Of a DNA stretch of 64,000 bases, positions 44,342-57,732 are shown piece after piece. The position numbers and the translations under genes are program-made. The DNA lies in contig CM070873.1 in assembly GCA_036365515.1 (NCBI GenBank), positions 76,162,529 to 76,226,528 of the forward strand, in the 5' to 3' direction. Source of the DNA: Torymus aiolomorphi. Taxonomy: Eukaryota > Arthropoda > Insecta > Hymenoptera > Torymidae. The first letter of the stretch is position 1. Each line of letters starts with the position of its first letter. The notes under the pieces were generated by a model. The model saw only the letters and a list, made by a program, of their open reading frames with translations. It made no database searches and was not told where the DNA came from.

Positions 44342-46141
44342 ATATAGATATAGTAACCCATGTTATTTTCTGTATCTTTAGCTGTTCTCTGTTCTTGTTC
44401 CCTGTATTTTTCGCATAGAGAAGGCCTTAGCTCTAGCTGCAGCGAAAGAATTAAGTACGTGTTTGCCATTGCCGGCGATTTGTGAATCGGTGCGATTAAC
44501 GCGCATAACTGGCGCCAATAAATTTATATCGTAGCTTTTATGATACATTTTGTTAATAAAGTGTACTTCTGATTTTAATTTACTCAGAGTTATTACTGTT
44601 CATAAAACATTTGCACCTAATCCTCATCAGATCGTTACAACATCTATATAAGATACTCATATTTCAAATAAAAAAAAATAGCACGTACAGCTAAGTTCTG
44701 ACAGAGAGAATGAACTACAACTACTTAGTCTACATAGTCGTCATTAATACGTGTCACTCGCGGCCCAATAGAAGTGACCCTATACCATAAGAGATTTTTC
44801 TCTTTACCAATACTTTAAGTAATTAACTGTTCCTCAAGTCATTGCAAGTCGCGGATGACTAAAATAATTGCACAAAACTTGAAAATAAATTAGAACAATG
44901 AAATATTCGATTAAGCAATCTGTAATTGACTACACCCCTTCTTCCTCTTCTTTTCTCTGTATTTTCCTGCTGTTAGATTGCCTGTCCTTCTGCGAATCAT
45001 TAAAGAGCAAACTGACCAGAGATAATACAAAATATGTTATACGATATGTGATTTGTCTCCGACGAGAGCTAAAGGTCATCCGTTCTCGGACATCAAAAAG
45101 CTTAGAATTAATAATAATTCCAACTATCGAATAGCAAATACATATGAGACAAGTATCACACAAAGTCTAGTGAGTGCTTTGTACACTGCGAGTTAAGAAT
45201 TCAGGAATCCTACACTTTGCGTACGCTAAATAGGCATGAAAAATCAAGTTTTGGGCTATTATGTCCTAGTCTACGACGCTTCCGTGTATATCGCCACAGC
45301 ACCGCAATGGTTATTTGACATTATTTTGTTCTAATAGTTTGACAAAGAATTTACGATAATTTTTGCTAGCAAAATAAAATGGGTTCATTTTGTAGATTTG
45401 TCCATGAATTTTATAAACAATTGGATATAACTTTGCAGGTTTTAATAACTTTTGAATTTTCATATCGGTAACAAGACATGAAATTGTACAAGGAACAAAA
45501 TGAGTCCTTAAAAATTAAAATCGACTGAAAAATGAAAAAAATTTATGTGTTCTGTTAATTTTTTTTCAATTAGCGATATGAACCCGTAGCTATAAAAAAT
45601 AGCGAGTATTTTTAGTATTGGTAAGTTACAATCATAAAGGATTTTATTCCAAGCTTTAAAGTAAAGAATATGGATGATTAAGTCAACCTACGATGAAGTT
45701 GGATATTCTGCAAAAACTGATTTTTTTGCAATAATTTTTTCCTTTTTTTGAATTTTTAGGGTTTTTAGCATGGAAAAGGTACTTACACATAAAAACCTTA
45801 AAATTGCAACTCTTAGGTCCATTACTATATAAATTAGGAACAATTTGCACTTTGTCCCATGAAAATCCATCATGCGGTCTCAGAGAAAGGTTACGACAAA
45901 CTGTTTTTCTTGAAAATGCTGTAACTGAGGATAAAATGAGTTTAAGGACCTCTACCTTGGCTCATTTTATTCAAAATAAGTTATATTTACAATATATTTT
46001 CGTTATTTTATTATAATATTATTTTTTATCATTTATTTAGGTAATTTTGGCCAGAAAGGCCTATAGGTGTAAGACCGCCTTAAAGTTGATCGTTGGAAAG
46101 GCATACAAATATACAAATCCCAGGAATCGGCAGCCTCGACT
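44342..46141. other. Unassigned DNA, possible LINE 5' region
   Basis: 44362-44641 is less AT-rich, begins TGTTATTTTC and ends GATCGTTACA, and contains AATAAA signals. It could be a solo LTR or the 5' region of the LINE. The rest is AT-rich without recognised genes. Confidence 0.4.
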
Positions 46142-46145
46142 TTAA

Positions 46146-46373
46146 CCCCTTAACTGGTGCGACTTTTACAACTTTTCGTGCCAAAACTGGTAGCCGTAAA
46201 TAATAATTCTGATGTCAGATTCAGATTCAGCGACCTCAAAAACAGTTGTATACCAAGTTTTGTCCAAATCCGTTGAGAATTGCAAAAGTTATTCAAATAT
46301 GTACATATATGATCCATTGCCAGATTTGGCACGACTTTTTTTGTACATATATAATCCATTGCCAGTTAAGGGG
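46146..46373. mobile_element. piggyBac-type MITE (228 bp)
   Basis: The ends CCCCTTAACTGG and, at the right, CCAGTTAAGGGG are flanked by TTAA (46142-46145, 46374-46377). TTAA duplication with CCC-starting ends is the piggyBac signature. No coding capacity; subterminal ACATATATGATCCATTGCCA is partly repeated near the right end. Confidence 0.85.
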
Positions 46374-46377
46374 TTAA

Positions 46378-47284
46378 CAGCATTTTTGTGCCTGTCCGAC
46401 AGTTACCTTTAAACTTCTATAAATTTTGAAGGAATCAATATTTTTTAATTTTTAAAAAAGCAAATAACAGCTCTATCTTTGTTGTTTCATTTCTTTTTTT
46501 AAACTTTGAATAGGACGTTTACGTGCTAAATCGCTTAGGTTTAAAAAGGAGAACTTTGTGTAATTTAATTCAAAAATTTCAACCTTAAAAAAATGTGTCA
46601 TGAAGACGTTTTTAATTGTACACGAATTTTTCTCATATACTTTGGAATGTAAGAAAAAAAACGCATCCAAAAGGTGTGCCTAAAAAAATCTTTTAAGTGT
46701 CTTGAATCAGTCTTAAATGTAACTTCTTTGTAAATTATTTTATATCCTACATGACAAATTTTTCATTTAAAGCTGAGCGAAAAAATGTAAATTTGTTGAC
46801 TAAAACTGTTCATATTTCTTGGCTTTATGATTTTTTGAATAAAGTAAAAAAACTGTTAAAAATGTACCTCCGAAAAAATTCCATAGATGATCGGTATTGG
46901 ATAAAAGGACTGAAACTTTGCAAAAAGTCTTTGCAAAAGGTCTTTACAAAAGGTTTTTCTGTTACAACTATTTTTCAGAATTTGTCGAGAAAATGTATGA
47001 CTTGACCACCCAAAAATTTGTCAAAAAGTAATATCTGCTCAAATATGAGTAATTCGGCTGAACTTCTGAAATTTGAGCTAGAGAGGAATTGAAAAAAAAA
47101 TTAAGGGCACACTTTCATATGACCTTTTTTCTTGCTTTCTAGGCCTCAAATAGTGAAAAAGTGGTAGCGTTACTCACTTCTTTCAAAGCCACTTTTCTTG
47201 CCAAATAACTCATACGAAAGCTATGGGAACATCTAGTAGTTTGTGATAATTTTCTCTGTATAAAAGTCGTCGGTTTTTATATTG
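46378..47284. other. AT-rich unassigned DNA
   Basis: No recognised domain, array or inverted repeat. Confidence 0.5.
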
Positions 47285-48250
47285 TAAGTGAAATAGTACA
47301 TTACGTTACGAGTACGCAAAGTAGGTGATTCCCGTACGAGCGGAGTTTGTCGCCCGAGCAAAGCGAGGGCTACAAAACAGCGAGTGCGTGATCACCAACA
47401 CAGCGCATGAGTATCCTGTACTATTTTTCGATACTCCGTGCGGGAAGTTCGATTTTCCGCACGCTCGGCAAAAAGCGTGTGCTCGAAATCGAACTTTCCA
47501 CACGTCGTATCAAAAAGTTCTGTACGATACATGTGCGGGAAGGATTGTCTTATCATGTGCCTTTCTACCTTCGCTTCGCTCGGGTGTAAACATCACACGA
47601 GACGAAAATCTACTTTGCCGCACTAGTATCGTAATGTACTATTTCCTATCGAGTTGTGCAATGTTCGAGCCTGAATGAACACCTGCGCGCGCAAACTACC
47701 ACTTTTGCAGACGCTGAAAGGAGCGTGTGGAAAAGTAATTGAGCGTGCGGGACTACTACACTTGTCTACACGCACGTCTCAGCGTGTGGAAGAGTGGTGG
47801 TTTGCGCGCGCAGGTGCGTGTGCAGGCTCGAACATTGCACAACTCGAGAGGAAAAATAGTATACGATACTCATGCACTGCGTCGGTGATCCCGCACTCGC
47901 TTTTTTGTAGCCCTTCGCTACCCGTCGCTCGTACGGGAATCACCTACTTTGCGCACTCGCATCATAATGTACTATTTCCTATCATCGTGTGTAAAGTACG
48001 AGTTTGCACACGCATTTGTGTGCGCAAACTACCACTTTTCCACACGCAGATCTCATCGTGTGGAAAAGTAACTGAGAGTGCGGGAATGAATCATTCCCGT
48101 ACGCTCAGCTACTTTTCTACATGCACGTCTCAGCGAGTGGAAGAGTGGTGGTTTGCGCGTGCAGATGCGTGTGCAGGCTCCAACATTGCACAACTCGATA
48201 GGAGAAATAGTATAGGATGCTCATGCGCACGTATCGTAATGTACTATTGT
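47285..48250. repeat. Nested-palindrome cluster K3
   Basis: A dense series of inverted repeats: GCCCGAGCAAAGCGAGGGC (47354-47372), GAAGTTCGATTTTCCGCACG with its complement near 47475-47500, GTTGTGCAATGTTCGAGCCT inverted near 47822-47845, and CGTGTGGAAAAGTAACTGAG with CTCAGCTACTTTTCTACATG. Blocks are bordered by AATGTACTATTTCCTATC. The sequence is locally GC-rich; frames across it are not genes. Confidence 0.75.
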
Positions 48251-49229
48251 GGGGGATAACATTTATCGATCTCGCCACACAAAATTTATTTTTCATTGAC
48301 TTTGTCAGTATGCCAGCGATTAATTGTGATTTTTAAAACAAGTTTCGTTTTTAATAACGTTATTAAAAATAATGTAAAATAAATTGTATAAGCGTTACAC
48401 TGATAAGTAACAAATCATTTGATTCGTTATACTAAACCCAAGATTTTTTCATTATAAAGACCTAAAAAAATGCTAAGCCATTTTTTAAAAAGCCGCATAG
48501 AGAAAAAAATTCATTTTTTGCAAAAATCTGATAACACTTAAATAACTCATTACGTAAGTCGTTTATTAATAGGCACACATATCTGGAGTTGACTTCTTGA
48601 AAGTACATGTTGAAACAGTTGTAAAAAAGCTTTTTTCAAATCAATTAAAGAGAAGCCATGTTTTTAATCGCATAAAGAAGATAATAATTTGTACGAGTAC
48701 CCCTTGAGTATGCCTTTAATATTAGTCTTTCCCCTTACCATACGTAATTTGTACGATTCTAAATTAGGTTTTGGTACCAAGATGATGTTCTTCTAACCCT
48801 ATTTAAGAACTGTAACCTATACAGAATTCTGTGTAGTGAGTATATCTAAAGATATCACGAAGTAATTCGAATTTGAAAAGTATCGCGCAATTACTCATAT
48901 ATACATATTATATATTATAATGAGATACTCATATTTAAATAGCTCTGTAAGTAGATTATGAATTCTTGTCAGTATAATAAAGAATTTTTCCACTGACAAT
49001 GATGAAAAATATACATTGGTAAAATTATTTGACTGCATCTCATTTTATTTATGTCTTTCATTTTTAAAAAGACTAAGAAAATTCATTCATAAATAGTAAT
49101 AATTAGCGATTAAACGAAATATTCCAACTTTTTTTATATAATTAAATGCACAATGTGGATCGATAATTAATTCGCTAAGATAAATCACATTTCCGTCTGA
49201 TATTGTTTTTTAGAAAATTATCAAACAGA
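48251..49229. other. AT-rich unassigned DNA
   Basis: No recognised feature. Confidence 0.5.
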
Positions 49230-50182
49230 TATATGGTCAAATAATCTCAAATCAGCTGGTCCGAGTATGCCTATGTCACCGATCACTTTGTAATTAAAGT
49301 ATTTCTGTTCTTCTCTAAAAATTATTTGACATGCATTTTTTCATTTTTTAGTCAAAATTGCATGTGTTCAACGATGGTGAAAACTTCCGAAAAAATGCTT
49401 ACTTAGAAATGATTTTGTTCAATGTCATTTTCAAACTACTACTAAACAGTAGTGAAAGCACTAGTTTTTTAAGCTTTTAAGCGTATAAGACATAATTTCA
49501 CTCAGTTTTGAATCCTCTTTCGGGTTCTTTATGCTATTTTGAAAAAATTAAATAATGCACGAGAAAATGCAAGTACTTTTTACTGAAAAATGAATTTTTC
49601 TCGAAAAGCCATTGTGTTGTTGCTAAATTTTTTTGTGATGATAGAGGAAAAAAATATCTACCTAAACATATATGTAAGATTCGGGGGGTTTGCCTTGGGA
49701 AAGCGAACCCTAATGAGATAAACACAAACAAATTTTTCATGCTTAACGGTTATAGTCAATGATATAACAGTCGATATAAAGGATATAATCTTTGCGCATA
49801 CGTAAGTAATGCACATGTACACATAAGCACGTAATATATGCCTGAATCCATGTCAAATCAGGTGGTCCGCGTATGCCTATGTCACCGATTGTTTTGAAAT
49901 TAAAGTTTTTATTTTCTTCTCCAAAAATTATTTGATACGTATTTTTTTATTTTTTTGTTGCATGAAAATTTCATACGTTCAGCAATGCCGAATAATTCCG
50001 AGAAATTCCTGACTTAGAAAAAATTTTTCAATGTCACTTTCAAACTGCTACTGTTTCACCAGTTTTTAAGCTTTTTAGCGTGTAACACACAATTTCATTC
50101 AGTTTTTAGTCCTCTTTCACGTCCTTTATGTTCTTTTCAATAAAAATAAAAAATACACAAGTTATGCACTTTTTACTAAAAA

Positions 50183-50509
50183 ATGTTCGTTTTAGAAAAA
50201 TGCAGTTTTCTCAAAACCCCCATTGTTTTTTGGCTGAAAATTTACAGGGAGGTAGAGGGTGTAAATACCTATCAAATCATATGTGTCATATTACCTGTGT
50301 TTTGCATTGAAATAGAAAAATATAGAAAAATTAAAAATGATGATTGGTTTGCAGTTCCAAATTATCATGGAATTCAAAAAATTCATATGTGGATTAAAAA
50401 TACATATAAAGATAAAACACATTGCTTTACAGCCAACACTGTTGGTCGTCCGCTCACTGAAAATAAAACAAAGAAAAACAAAAACAAAAGCAGTAAAAAG
50501 CAAAAATAA
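50183..50509 (+). CDS. Hypothetical ORF in the centre of G
   Basis: A 108-codon frame whose C-terminal half (DDWFAVPNYHGIQKIHMWI, then THCFTANTVGRPLTENK) lies in the non-repeated centre of G and has non-repetitive, protein-like composition before a Lys/Asn-rich tail. I recognise no family. It could be a fragment of a gene carried by G, or chance. Confidence 0.2.
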   Translation: MFVLEKCSFLKTPIVFWLKIYREVEGVNTYQIICVILPVFCIEIEKYRKIKNDDWFAVPNYHGIQKIHMWIKNTYKDKTHCFTANTVGRPLTENKTKKNKNKSSKKQK

Positions 50510-51040
50510 AAATTATTTGTTACCCATGTGTACATCATGCGTGTTTGTGTATGAAGGTACATACACTGCCTACACATGTACACAAGTCATTTGTATTGTG
50601 AGTTGTATAAAACTCACTGTAGCATCCTCATGTGTGACTAGTTGTATTTATGAATGTACACAAGTCTATTCTTATTGATTATATCATGTTTATTACTAAC
50701 AGGCAGGACAAAATTTTAGTATTTTATTTTATCTTTGTTCTCTCTCCACAGCAAAAACAGGTAATGTGACACACATGATTTGATAGGTATTTGCACCCTC
50801 TACATTCCTGTAAATTTTCAGCCAAAAAAAATGGAGGTTTTGAGAAAACTGCATTTTTCTAAAAAGTACATTTTTTAGAAAAAGTGCATAACTTGAGCAT
50901 TTTTTATTTATTTTTTAAACTAACATAAAGGACGTGAAAGGCTCAAAACTGAGTAAAATTATGTGTTACACGTTAAAAAGCTTTAAAAAACTGATGAAAC
51001 ACTAAAAGTTTGAAAATGACATTGAAAATATTTTTTCTGA

Positions 51041-54000
51041 CAAGAAAACTACCCGAGGTGTCGGCCTCCGATTTTTCTGAAGTTTGATATGTTGCAGAGT
51101 ATCGAAAAATAAGAGACACGAATTTTTTTATCGGCCCAATCTCTTACTAAAGGAGTGAAAACCAACCTTAAAGTTGATCCCCGAAAACGGTTTTTTCTTA
51201 ATATCTTAAGTTCTAATTAATGTTTTGAAATGAAACAAAATGGAAAATTCTTCTCTTTGAATGACGAAACTAGCAAGTATAGTTTGGTCCCCGAGGGTGG
51301 CAACCCATACTTTTTATTTCATAAAAACCTTATTTTTTAAACTATTTTTGTATATAATATAATATTTGCAATAAAATTAATTGATTATTATAAAAATCAT
51401 TTTTTGGCATAAAATAAAAAATTAAAGTTGACGTGTTTCAGGATTTTTGCAAATAAAAGCGTTATCGGGTGTAAGCAATACCTTAGGCGCAAAATACTTT
51501 TGAACCGTTAAAGTATATATTTTATGTTATATAATGCATAATTTATTTTTATTTCGGATAATTTTTTTCTATTGGCCCAATTTCCTATTAAAGGCGTGAA
51601 ATGAAACAAAATGTAAAATATTTCTCTTTGAAATGCGAAATTAGCAATGGTTGTTTCGTCCCATGGGGTAGCAACCCTTATATTTTATTTCGGAAAAACT
51701 TTATTTTTTTTTAAATTATTTTTGTATATAATATTTGCAATTAAATTAAATAATTATTGTTAAAATTATTTTTAAAATTACAATAAAATTTAAAATTAAA
51801 GATGACGTGTTTCAGGGTTTTTGTAAATAAAAGCCGTAAAAAATCCCTTTGGCGCGCAATACTTCGTATTATTTAAATAAATATTTTAAGGTGTATGATG
51901 TGTATATACAGAATAATTAATCATGAATATTTTACTTATTTTAGATTAATTTGTTTATATGCCCAATTTTCTATTTAGGGAATAAAAATCGCAGACAATG
52001 AATTTGACAATTTTATTATTGTAGCGTTCTATATATAACAACATTAGATAAATAGGGGAATAAATAATTATATGAGTATATTTTTATTTTAGTTGCACAA
52101 ATATTTGTATGCAGAATCGCTGGCTTTTAAAAGCTGAGCATAGATTTAAATTATTTTTATGGTATATTTTAATCTTTTTATAAGTCTCTGCTTGATAATT
52201 ATAATTTGCTTAAAATTTTAGGATATTCATATCTGCGTATTTATGCATGTCATATTATATTTCATTTCTGCTTCTTCATTAATACTTATTTTTAAGTAAA
52301 TATTATATTTTACTCATTTCTATTTACATATTTATGAATAAGCGATTATTTGTAAGCCCATCTTGGAATCATGGATAAAAATAGCGAATTTCGCGGAGAA
52401 AAACATTTGTGTAAAAATAACGCGAGTGAGTCTGGAGTCCGCGACTGCATAAAAACAGATCAGTTAGTCAATATATTTTTGTCATTTCTGCTGCGAGGTA
52501 CATGTTATCAAGAGCCCGCGATTTGTTAAGAAAATTAGTTTATCCTACAATAAAATTTATTATTTTATAAAAATTAAATAATTGAAAAAATGAAGGTGAA
52601 TGCTATCAACGTCATAAATTTATTATTGGCAACATTCTCGGGGCTTTAGTAGTATGAATGATGTTAATGCGATTGAAGCAATACAAGAAAAAAGATTAGA
52701 TTTTCAAGAGCAATTTAAAAATTATGAAGTACATGTAATTGAAGACGACACACTTTTCAAAGAAGAAAAAGATTATGATGTTTGTTCATACGATGATGAA
52801 GAGTTGAGCATCGATTACAAAAAAAGCAGTAGAATATTGGAGATCAAGTGGAACTAAATAATAAGAATCGTAGTATAGAAAGTGTTAAACATCGATTTAA
52901 ATTAGTTATTGCAGAACAGCAATTGCGTCGATGAGCGAACCAAATCAACAAAGGTGGAACTTACAAAGAAAAATTATATCAGATTTCTGAATTTGTTTTA
53001 AGAAATCTCAAAGAATCTATCGAAGCTATCATATGATTCACGATATTGATATACGTAGGTGAGCTTTAGAAGCTAAAAAAAATTTGGAATTTAATGATGT
53101 TAGATTTAGAGCATCTAACAACTGACTGCAAAAATTTAAGAAAGCTCATAGAATTGTTAGTAGAAAAATTAACAAATTTATAACACAAACAACTGTTGAA
53201 GACAAGGAAACTATAAATCAAGAAGCTAGTAATTTTTTAGTAGATATCAAACAACTGACTTCAGAATTTGGAACTGAAAATACCTACAACGCTGATCAAA
53301 GTGGATTTCAATTAGAATTATATTCTGGACGTACATTAGTAGAAGAAGGAACAAAGACAGTCGAATGTGTTGTGCAATCTGTTTCATTGACAACACATAG
53401 TTACACAATATTACCTACAATTAATGCTGCTGGAAAATTGCTCTCCATTATTTATATTCTTAAAGGAGACTAAAGACGCATTCGGACCAACAATTCAACA
53501 ACATTTATTTCGTTCAGATAACGTATATTTGATGGCTTCTAAATCTGGCTAAATGACATCAGGTGAATGAAGTTAAATAAAGTGTACTTGTATTCGTAAA
53601 ATTGTATCTTGTATCTATTTTAAACAGTTTACTTGTAAACTTGTAATTTCAATAGACTCATATTAAAAATGATTTACAATTATTAGTAAATTATTTTTCA
53701 AATAAGGTAATTTAACATGAACTCCGAAAGGTATAAAAAAGTATTTGTAAATTATTATTAAATTTTATTATTATTTGTCTTTGTTAATTTGATTTCATGT
53801 AACAAATCGTTATCAAAATTAGTGACGTAACCAAATAGCAGTAGTTTACTGTAATGATCTAAGAAATTTATTTGCTTATAATTTATTTTCAGATCATTTT
53901 CGAAAATGGTTAAGGGATGTGTTTCTTCCAAATATTGGAAAAAACAGTTTGTTAGATTGTTGGAGCGGACGTTGCACAGAAGCAGTAGAAAGAGAAAAAC

Positions 54001-55603
54001 CTGATGATAAAAACAATTTTCAAAATTCTTAAAGGTACAACTGGAATACAACCACTGGATGTGTTTGACTTTCGTATATGGAAAAATTTTGTAAGACACT
54101 TTTCCGGTAGTGTAATATTGTTGGGTAAAGATATAAGTTTGCACGTACGAAAAATGTAATTAAATTACAATCTTTGGTGCACAATCAGTTATCTTCTCCT
54201 CGATACGTAAATCTGTTTAAATACTCTTAGTATAAAAGCGGCTATATCGATAATAAACCAAATGAATTTGTAAATCCGGTGGACTTTAGCTTTGGTGGAT
54301 CCCAAGCTTATTGTGAGGTACCAGGATGTAAAAATACTGCTATTATATAATAAAATGTTCATGGTGTCAGAAATCACTGTGCTTAAAACATTTTTTTGAA
54401 GATTTTCATTACTGTTCAACCTATAATCCTTAAACAAAATTAATTGTGATTAGAAACCAACTGTAAGCTCGTCTGTATATTTTGTTGAATCTTTTTTCAC
54501 AATTTGTGAAAATACACATTTATTTTACTTTTAATAAAAAGTAATTATATAATAATAACAATTAGTTTCTATTCATTAGATCTGCCAATCATTTAAATCA
54601 CCCATTCTTTTCCTAGTTCCATCCTTTTTATTTACCTATAAGTACGTGCAAAATACTCGAATTTAAATTGCAAAATAAGTATAAGAGTTTATAAACGACT
54701 TCATTAATTACGTTATTTCGATAAAAGAAACTTACACGCACATAAACTAAATATATATTATACACCTCAAAATATTTATTTCAATGGTATTAATTGTAAG
54801 TATTCCGCGTCCAAGGGGTTGCTAACCTCCGATAACGCTGTTATTAGAAAAAATCCTGAAACAAGTCAACTTTGATTTTTAATTTTAATAATAATTATTT
54901 AATTTTATTGCAAATATTATATACAAAAATAATTTAAAAAAAATAAAGTTTTTCCAAAATAAAATATAAGGGTTGCTACCCCACGGAATGAAACAATCAT
55001 TACTAATTTCGCATTTCAAAGAGAAATATTTTACATTTTATTTCATTTCACCCCTTTAATAGGAAATTGGGCCAATAGAAAAAAATTACCCCAAATAAAA
55101 ATAAATTATGCATTATATAAAATAAAATATATACTTTAACGGTTCGAAAGTATTTTGCACCTAAGGGGTTGTTTATACCCGATAGCGCTTTTATTTGCAA
55201 AAATCCTGAAACACGGCAACTTTGATTTTTTATTTTAAGCCAAAAAATGATTTTTATAATAATCAACTAATTTTATTGCAAATATTATATACAAAAATAT
55301 TTTAAAAAATAATGTTTTTCTGAAATAAAAAGTAAGGGTTGCCACCTCCGGGGACCAAACTATACTTGCTAGTTTCGTCATCCAAAGAGAAGAATTTTGC
55401 ATTTTGTTTCATTTTAAAACATTAATTAGAACTTAACATATTAAGAAAAAACCGTTTTCGGGGGTAAAGTTCAAGGGCCTTTTTCACCCTTTTAATAAAG
55501 GCTTTAGACGATAAAAACAATACGCGTCTCCTATTTTTCGATTCTCTACAACATATTAAAAATTTAGGAAAATCGGAGGCGGATACCTCGGGTAGTTTCC
55601 TTG
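51041..55603 (+). mobile_element. Long-TIR element F (4.6 kb) with transposase relic
   Basis: The ends CAAGAAAACTACCCGAGGTG and (reverse complement) CAAGGAAACTACCCGAGGTA are flanked by TGA (51038-51040) and TAA (55604-55606). The outer ~450 bases and a second subrepeat (51560-51900, inverted at 54790-55110: GGAAATTGGGCCAATAGAAA and GGGGTAGCAACCCTTATATT) mirror each other. In the centre is a decayed transposase. The uninterrupted copy of G at 50005-50015 (CTGACTTAG, inverted) shows the empty site and supports a 3-bp duplication. Confidence 0.85.
52654..54437 (+). pseudogene. Decayed DDE-like transposase of element F
   Basis: Across several frames: an acidic N-terminal part (52654-52857); then VEDKETINQEASNFLVDIKQ and TYNADQSGFQLELYSGRT (first Asp block, about 53285); TVECVVQSVSLTTHSYTILP; a frameshift into KETKDAFGPTIQQHLF; then LLDCWSGRCTEAVE (about 53950, second Asp block); PLDVFDFRIWKNFVRHF (about 54052); QSLVHNQLSSPRY; and a C-terminal cysteine cluster (CEVPGCKNT, KCSWCQKSLCLKHFF). 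The order Asp block, Asp block, then a zinc-like tail fits a DDE transposase. I cannot place it in a named superfamily. Many stops and frameshifts. Confidence 0.65.
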
Positions 55604-57119
55604 TAAGTCAGGATTTTCTCGAAATTTGTCGGCATTGACGAATGTCTGAAATTTTGATGCAACAAAAAAAAAATACATGTTAAATCATTTTTTGAGAAGA
55701 ACATAAATACTTTAATTTCAAAATGGTCAGTGACATATGCATACACAGACCACCTGATTTGAGATGGATTCGGTCATATACAAAATCCGTGCACATATAC
55801 ACACAACTATCTGTATGCATTTATAGGCAAATCCATAATACTGTGAACTATTGTGTGACTATTTTTTAAAAGTAATTCACTGGTGCTATTAACCTGCCGT
55901 GCTAAGCACAGAAACCATACTGGATCTAAAATCCTTAACGTAAATTGGAAAACGTGCCCTGTAATCCACATTACTGTGCAATGCACGGCGCAATGCGGGG
56001 ATGCATAAAACTGTGAAAAAAGGTACATTCTTTGAAATGGAACGAGTACTTCCAAAACGTGTATTTTTCAGTCAAAGTGCATAAGTCGTGAATTTAAAAA
56101 ATTTTTTTCAAACTAACGTGAAAGACCTGAAAGAGGGCTCAAAACTAAGTGAAATTATGTATCATACGCTTAAAAGCATAAAAAACTGGTAAAACAGTAG
56201 CAGTTTGAAAATATCATTAAAAAAATTATTTCTGAGTAACGATTTTCTCGCTATTTTTCGCTATCACTGAACGCATGCAATTCTGATGCAACTAAAAATT
56301 GAAAAAATACGTGTCAAATCATGTTTGGAGAAGAACAGAAATACTTTAATTCCAAAATGATCGGTGACTTAGGTATACTCGAACCATCTGATTTGAGATA
56401 AATTCGGTAATATCGTCGGTACAGAGGAAGAACGTACCATTTCAAAATTGTGTTGGAAAAGACAGCATTTGAAATTTGCGTTAGAAAAGATGCCAATTGA
56501 AATGAAAAGCAAAAAATGCCATTTCAAAATAAAATTTCTGAAATGTCATTTTCTTGCCTGTAAAAATTTGTTGTATCTTAATTTTTTTTCGATGATTCGG
56601 CATATTATAGGTATACAGAAAATGTTGAAATAATTTTTGTAAAATAACAGTTTTGAGATCGTTTTTTAGGCACGATCGCCACTCGGGAGAGCCTTATAAT
56701 TTCACCAGAGCGAAAATTGTAAGAATTCAAATACTGAAAAATGAATGTGTAAAAACCATGTTCCACTCAGAGCGAGTGTGTTTTAAGCGTTTTCTGAGAT
56801 GTATGTATGTCTGTACGTCCGAATGTACTCAAGTTTCTCGATTATCTCAATGAATTTTCGACCGATTTCATCGGGATTGCGGGAAAATACTCCTCTAATT
56901 ATACCAAAGTGCTGGTTCTATATTGAGATAGATCGATGAAAATTTTTTCAAATGCGAGCACAAAGAAATATCTCAAAAAATCGATTTTTAAGCGTAATGT
57001 CTAGAAAAATTAATTTTAAGCTAATATGTACAGGTCTATCTGCTAAAACTAATTAAAATACAGCATTTTTATGTTGAACACTTTTTTGTACGAGCAACAT
57101 TTGCCAAGATAACTGCGAA

Positions 57120-57720
57120 AAACGGCCAAAAATGGTCAAAAATGAATGATTTTCGGCTATAACTTCTCAGGATTTGATTTTACACAAAAATATTAAATAC
57201 GAAAGTTGTAGATAATATTGAAACAAAACTTTTTTCCATTTAATATTTTTTTGTAAAATCAACTCCTGATGAGCTAGACTTATAAAAACGATTTTAAACG
57301 TCAAAATACACATAAAATGAACGATTATCGGCTATAACTTGTCAGGATTTGACTTTTCACAAAAATATTTAATATAAAAGTTGTAGATAATATTGAAATA
57401 AAACTTTTTTCCATTTAACATTTTTGTGTAAAACCAATTCCTGACGAATTAGACTTATAAAAACGATTTTAAACGCCTAAATATACATAAAATGGACGAT
57501 TTTTGGCTACAACTTGACAGAATTTTATTTTACACAAAAATTTTAAATGTAGAAGTTGTAGATTATAAAAAACAAAACTTTTTTCCATTTAACATATTCA
57601 TGTAAAATTAACACCTTACGAGTTAAACATATAAAAACGATTTTAAACGCCTAAATATACATATAATAAACGATTTTCGGCTATAACTTTACAGAGTCTT
57701 ACTTCACACAAATTATAAAT
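57120..57720. repeat. Tandem array, ~165-bp unit, ~4 copies
   Basis: Each unit contains ATTTTCGGCTATAACTTNNCAG, GTTGTAGATAATATTGAAA, AAACTTTTTTCCATTTAACA and TATAAAAACGATTTTAAACG. A single related unit occurs at 21930-22140 and another at 60420-60500. Confidence 0.85.
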
Positions 57721-57732
57721 ATAACAAGGATT

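Larger units (their letters stand above)
49230..56412. mobile_element. Large foldback G with ~600-bp arm repeats
   Basis: The block GTCCGAGTATGCCTATGTCACCGAT … AAATTATTTGAYAYG … CATTCAGTTTTTAGTCCTCT-like … is present twice in direct order (49250-49690, 49860-50280). It is present twice inverted (50760-51040 continuing at 55604-55790, and 56045-56400). The inner pair is nearest mirror-like, around a ~450-base centre. Elements F (51041-55603) and D (56413-61520) are inserted in its right arm. The right terminus past D (61521 on) is not clearly resolved. Confidence 0.75.

Noticed and set aside
44362..44641. Solo LTR (TGTTA…TTACA)
   Set aside because: Ends are LTR-like and AATAAA is present, but there is no target duplication or second copy. 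It may equally be the LINE 5' region.
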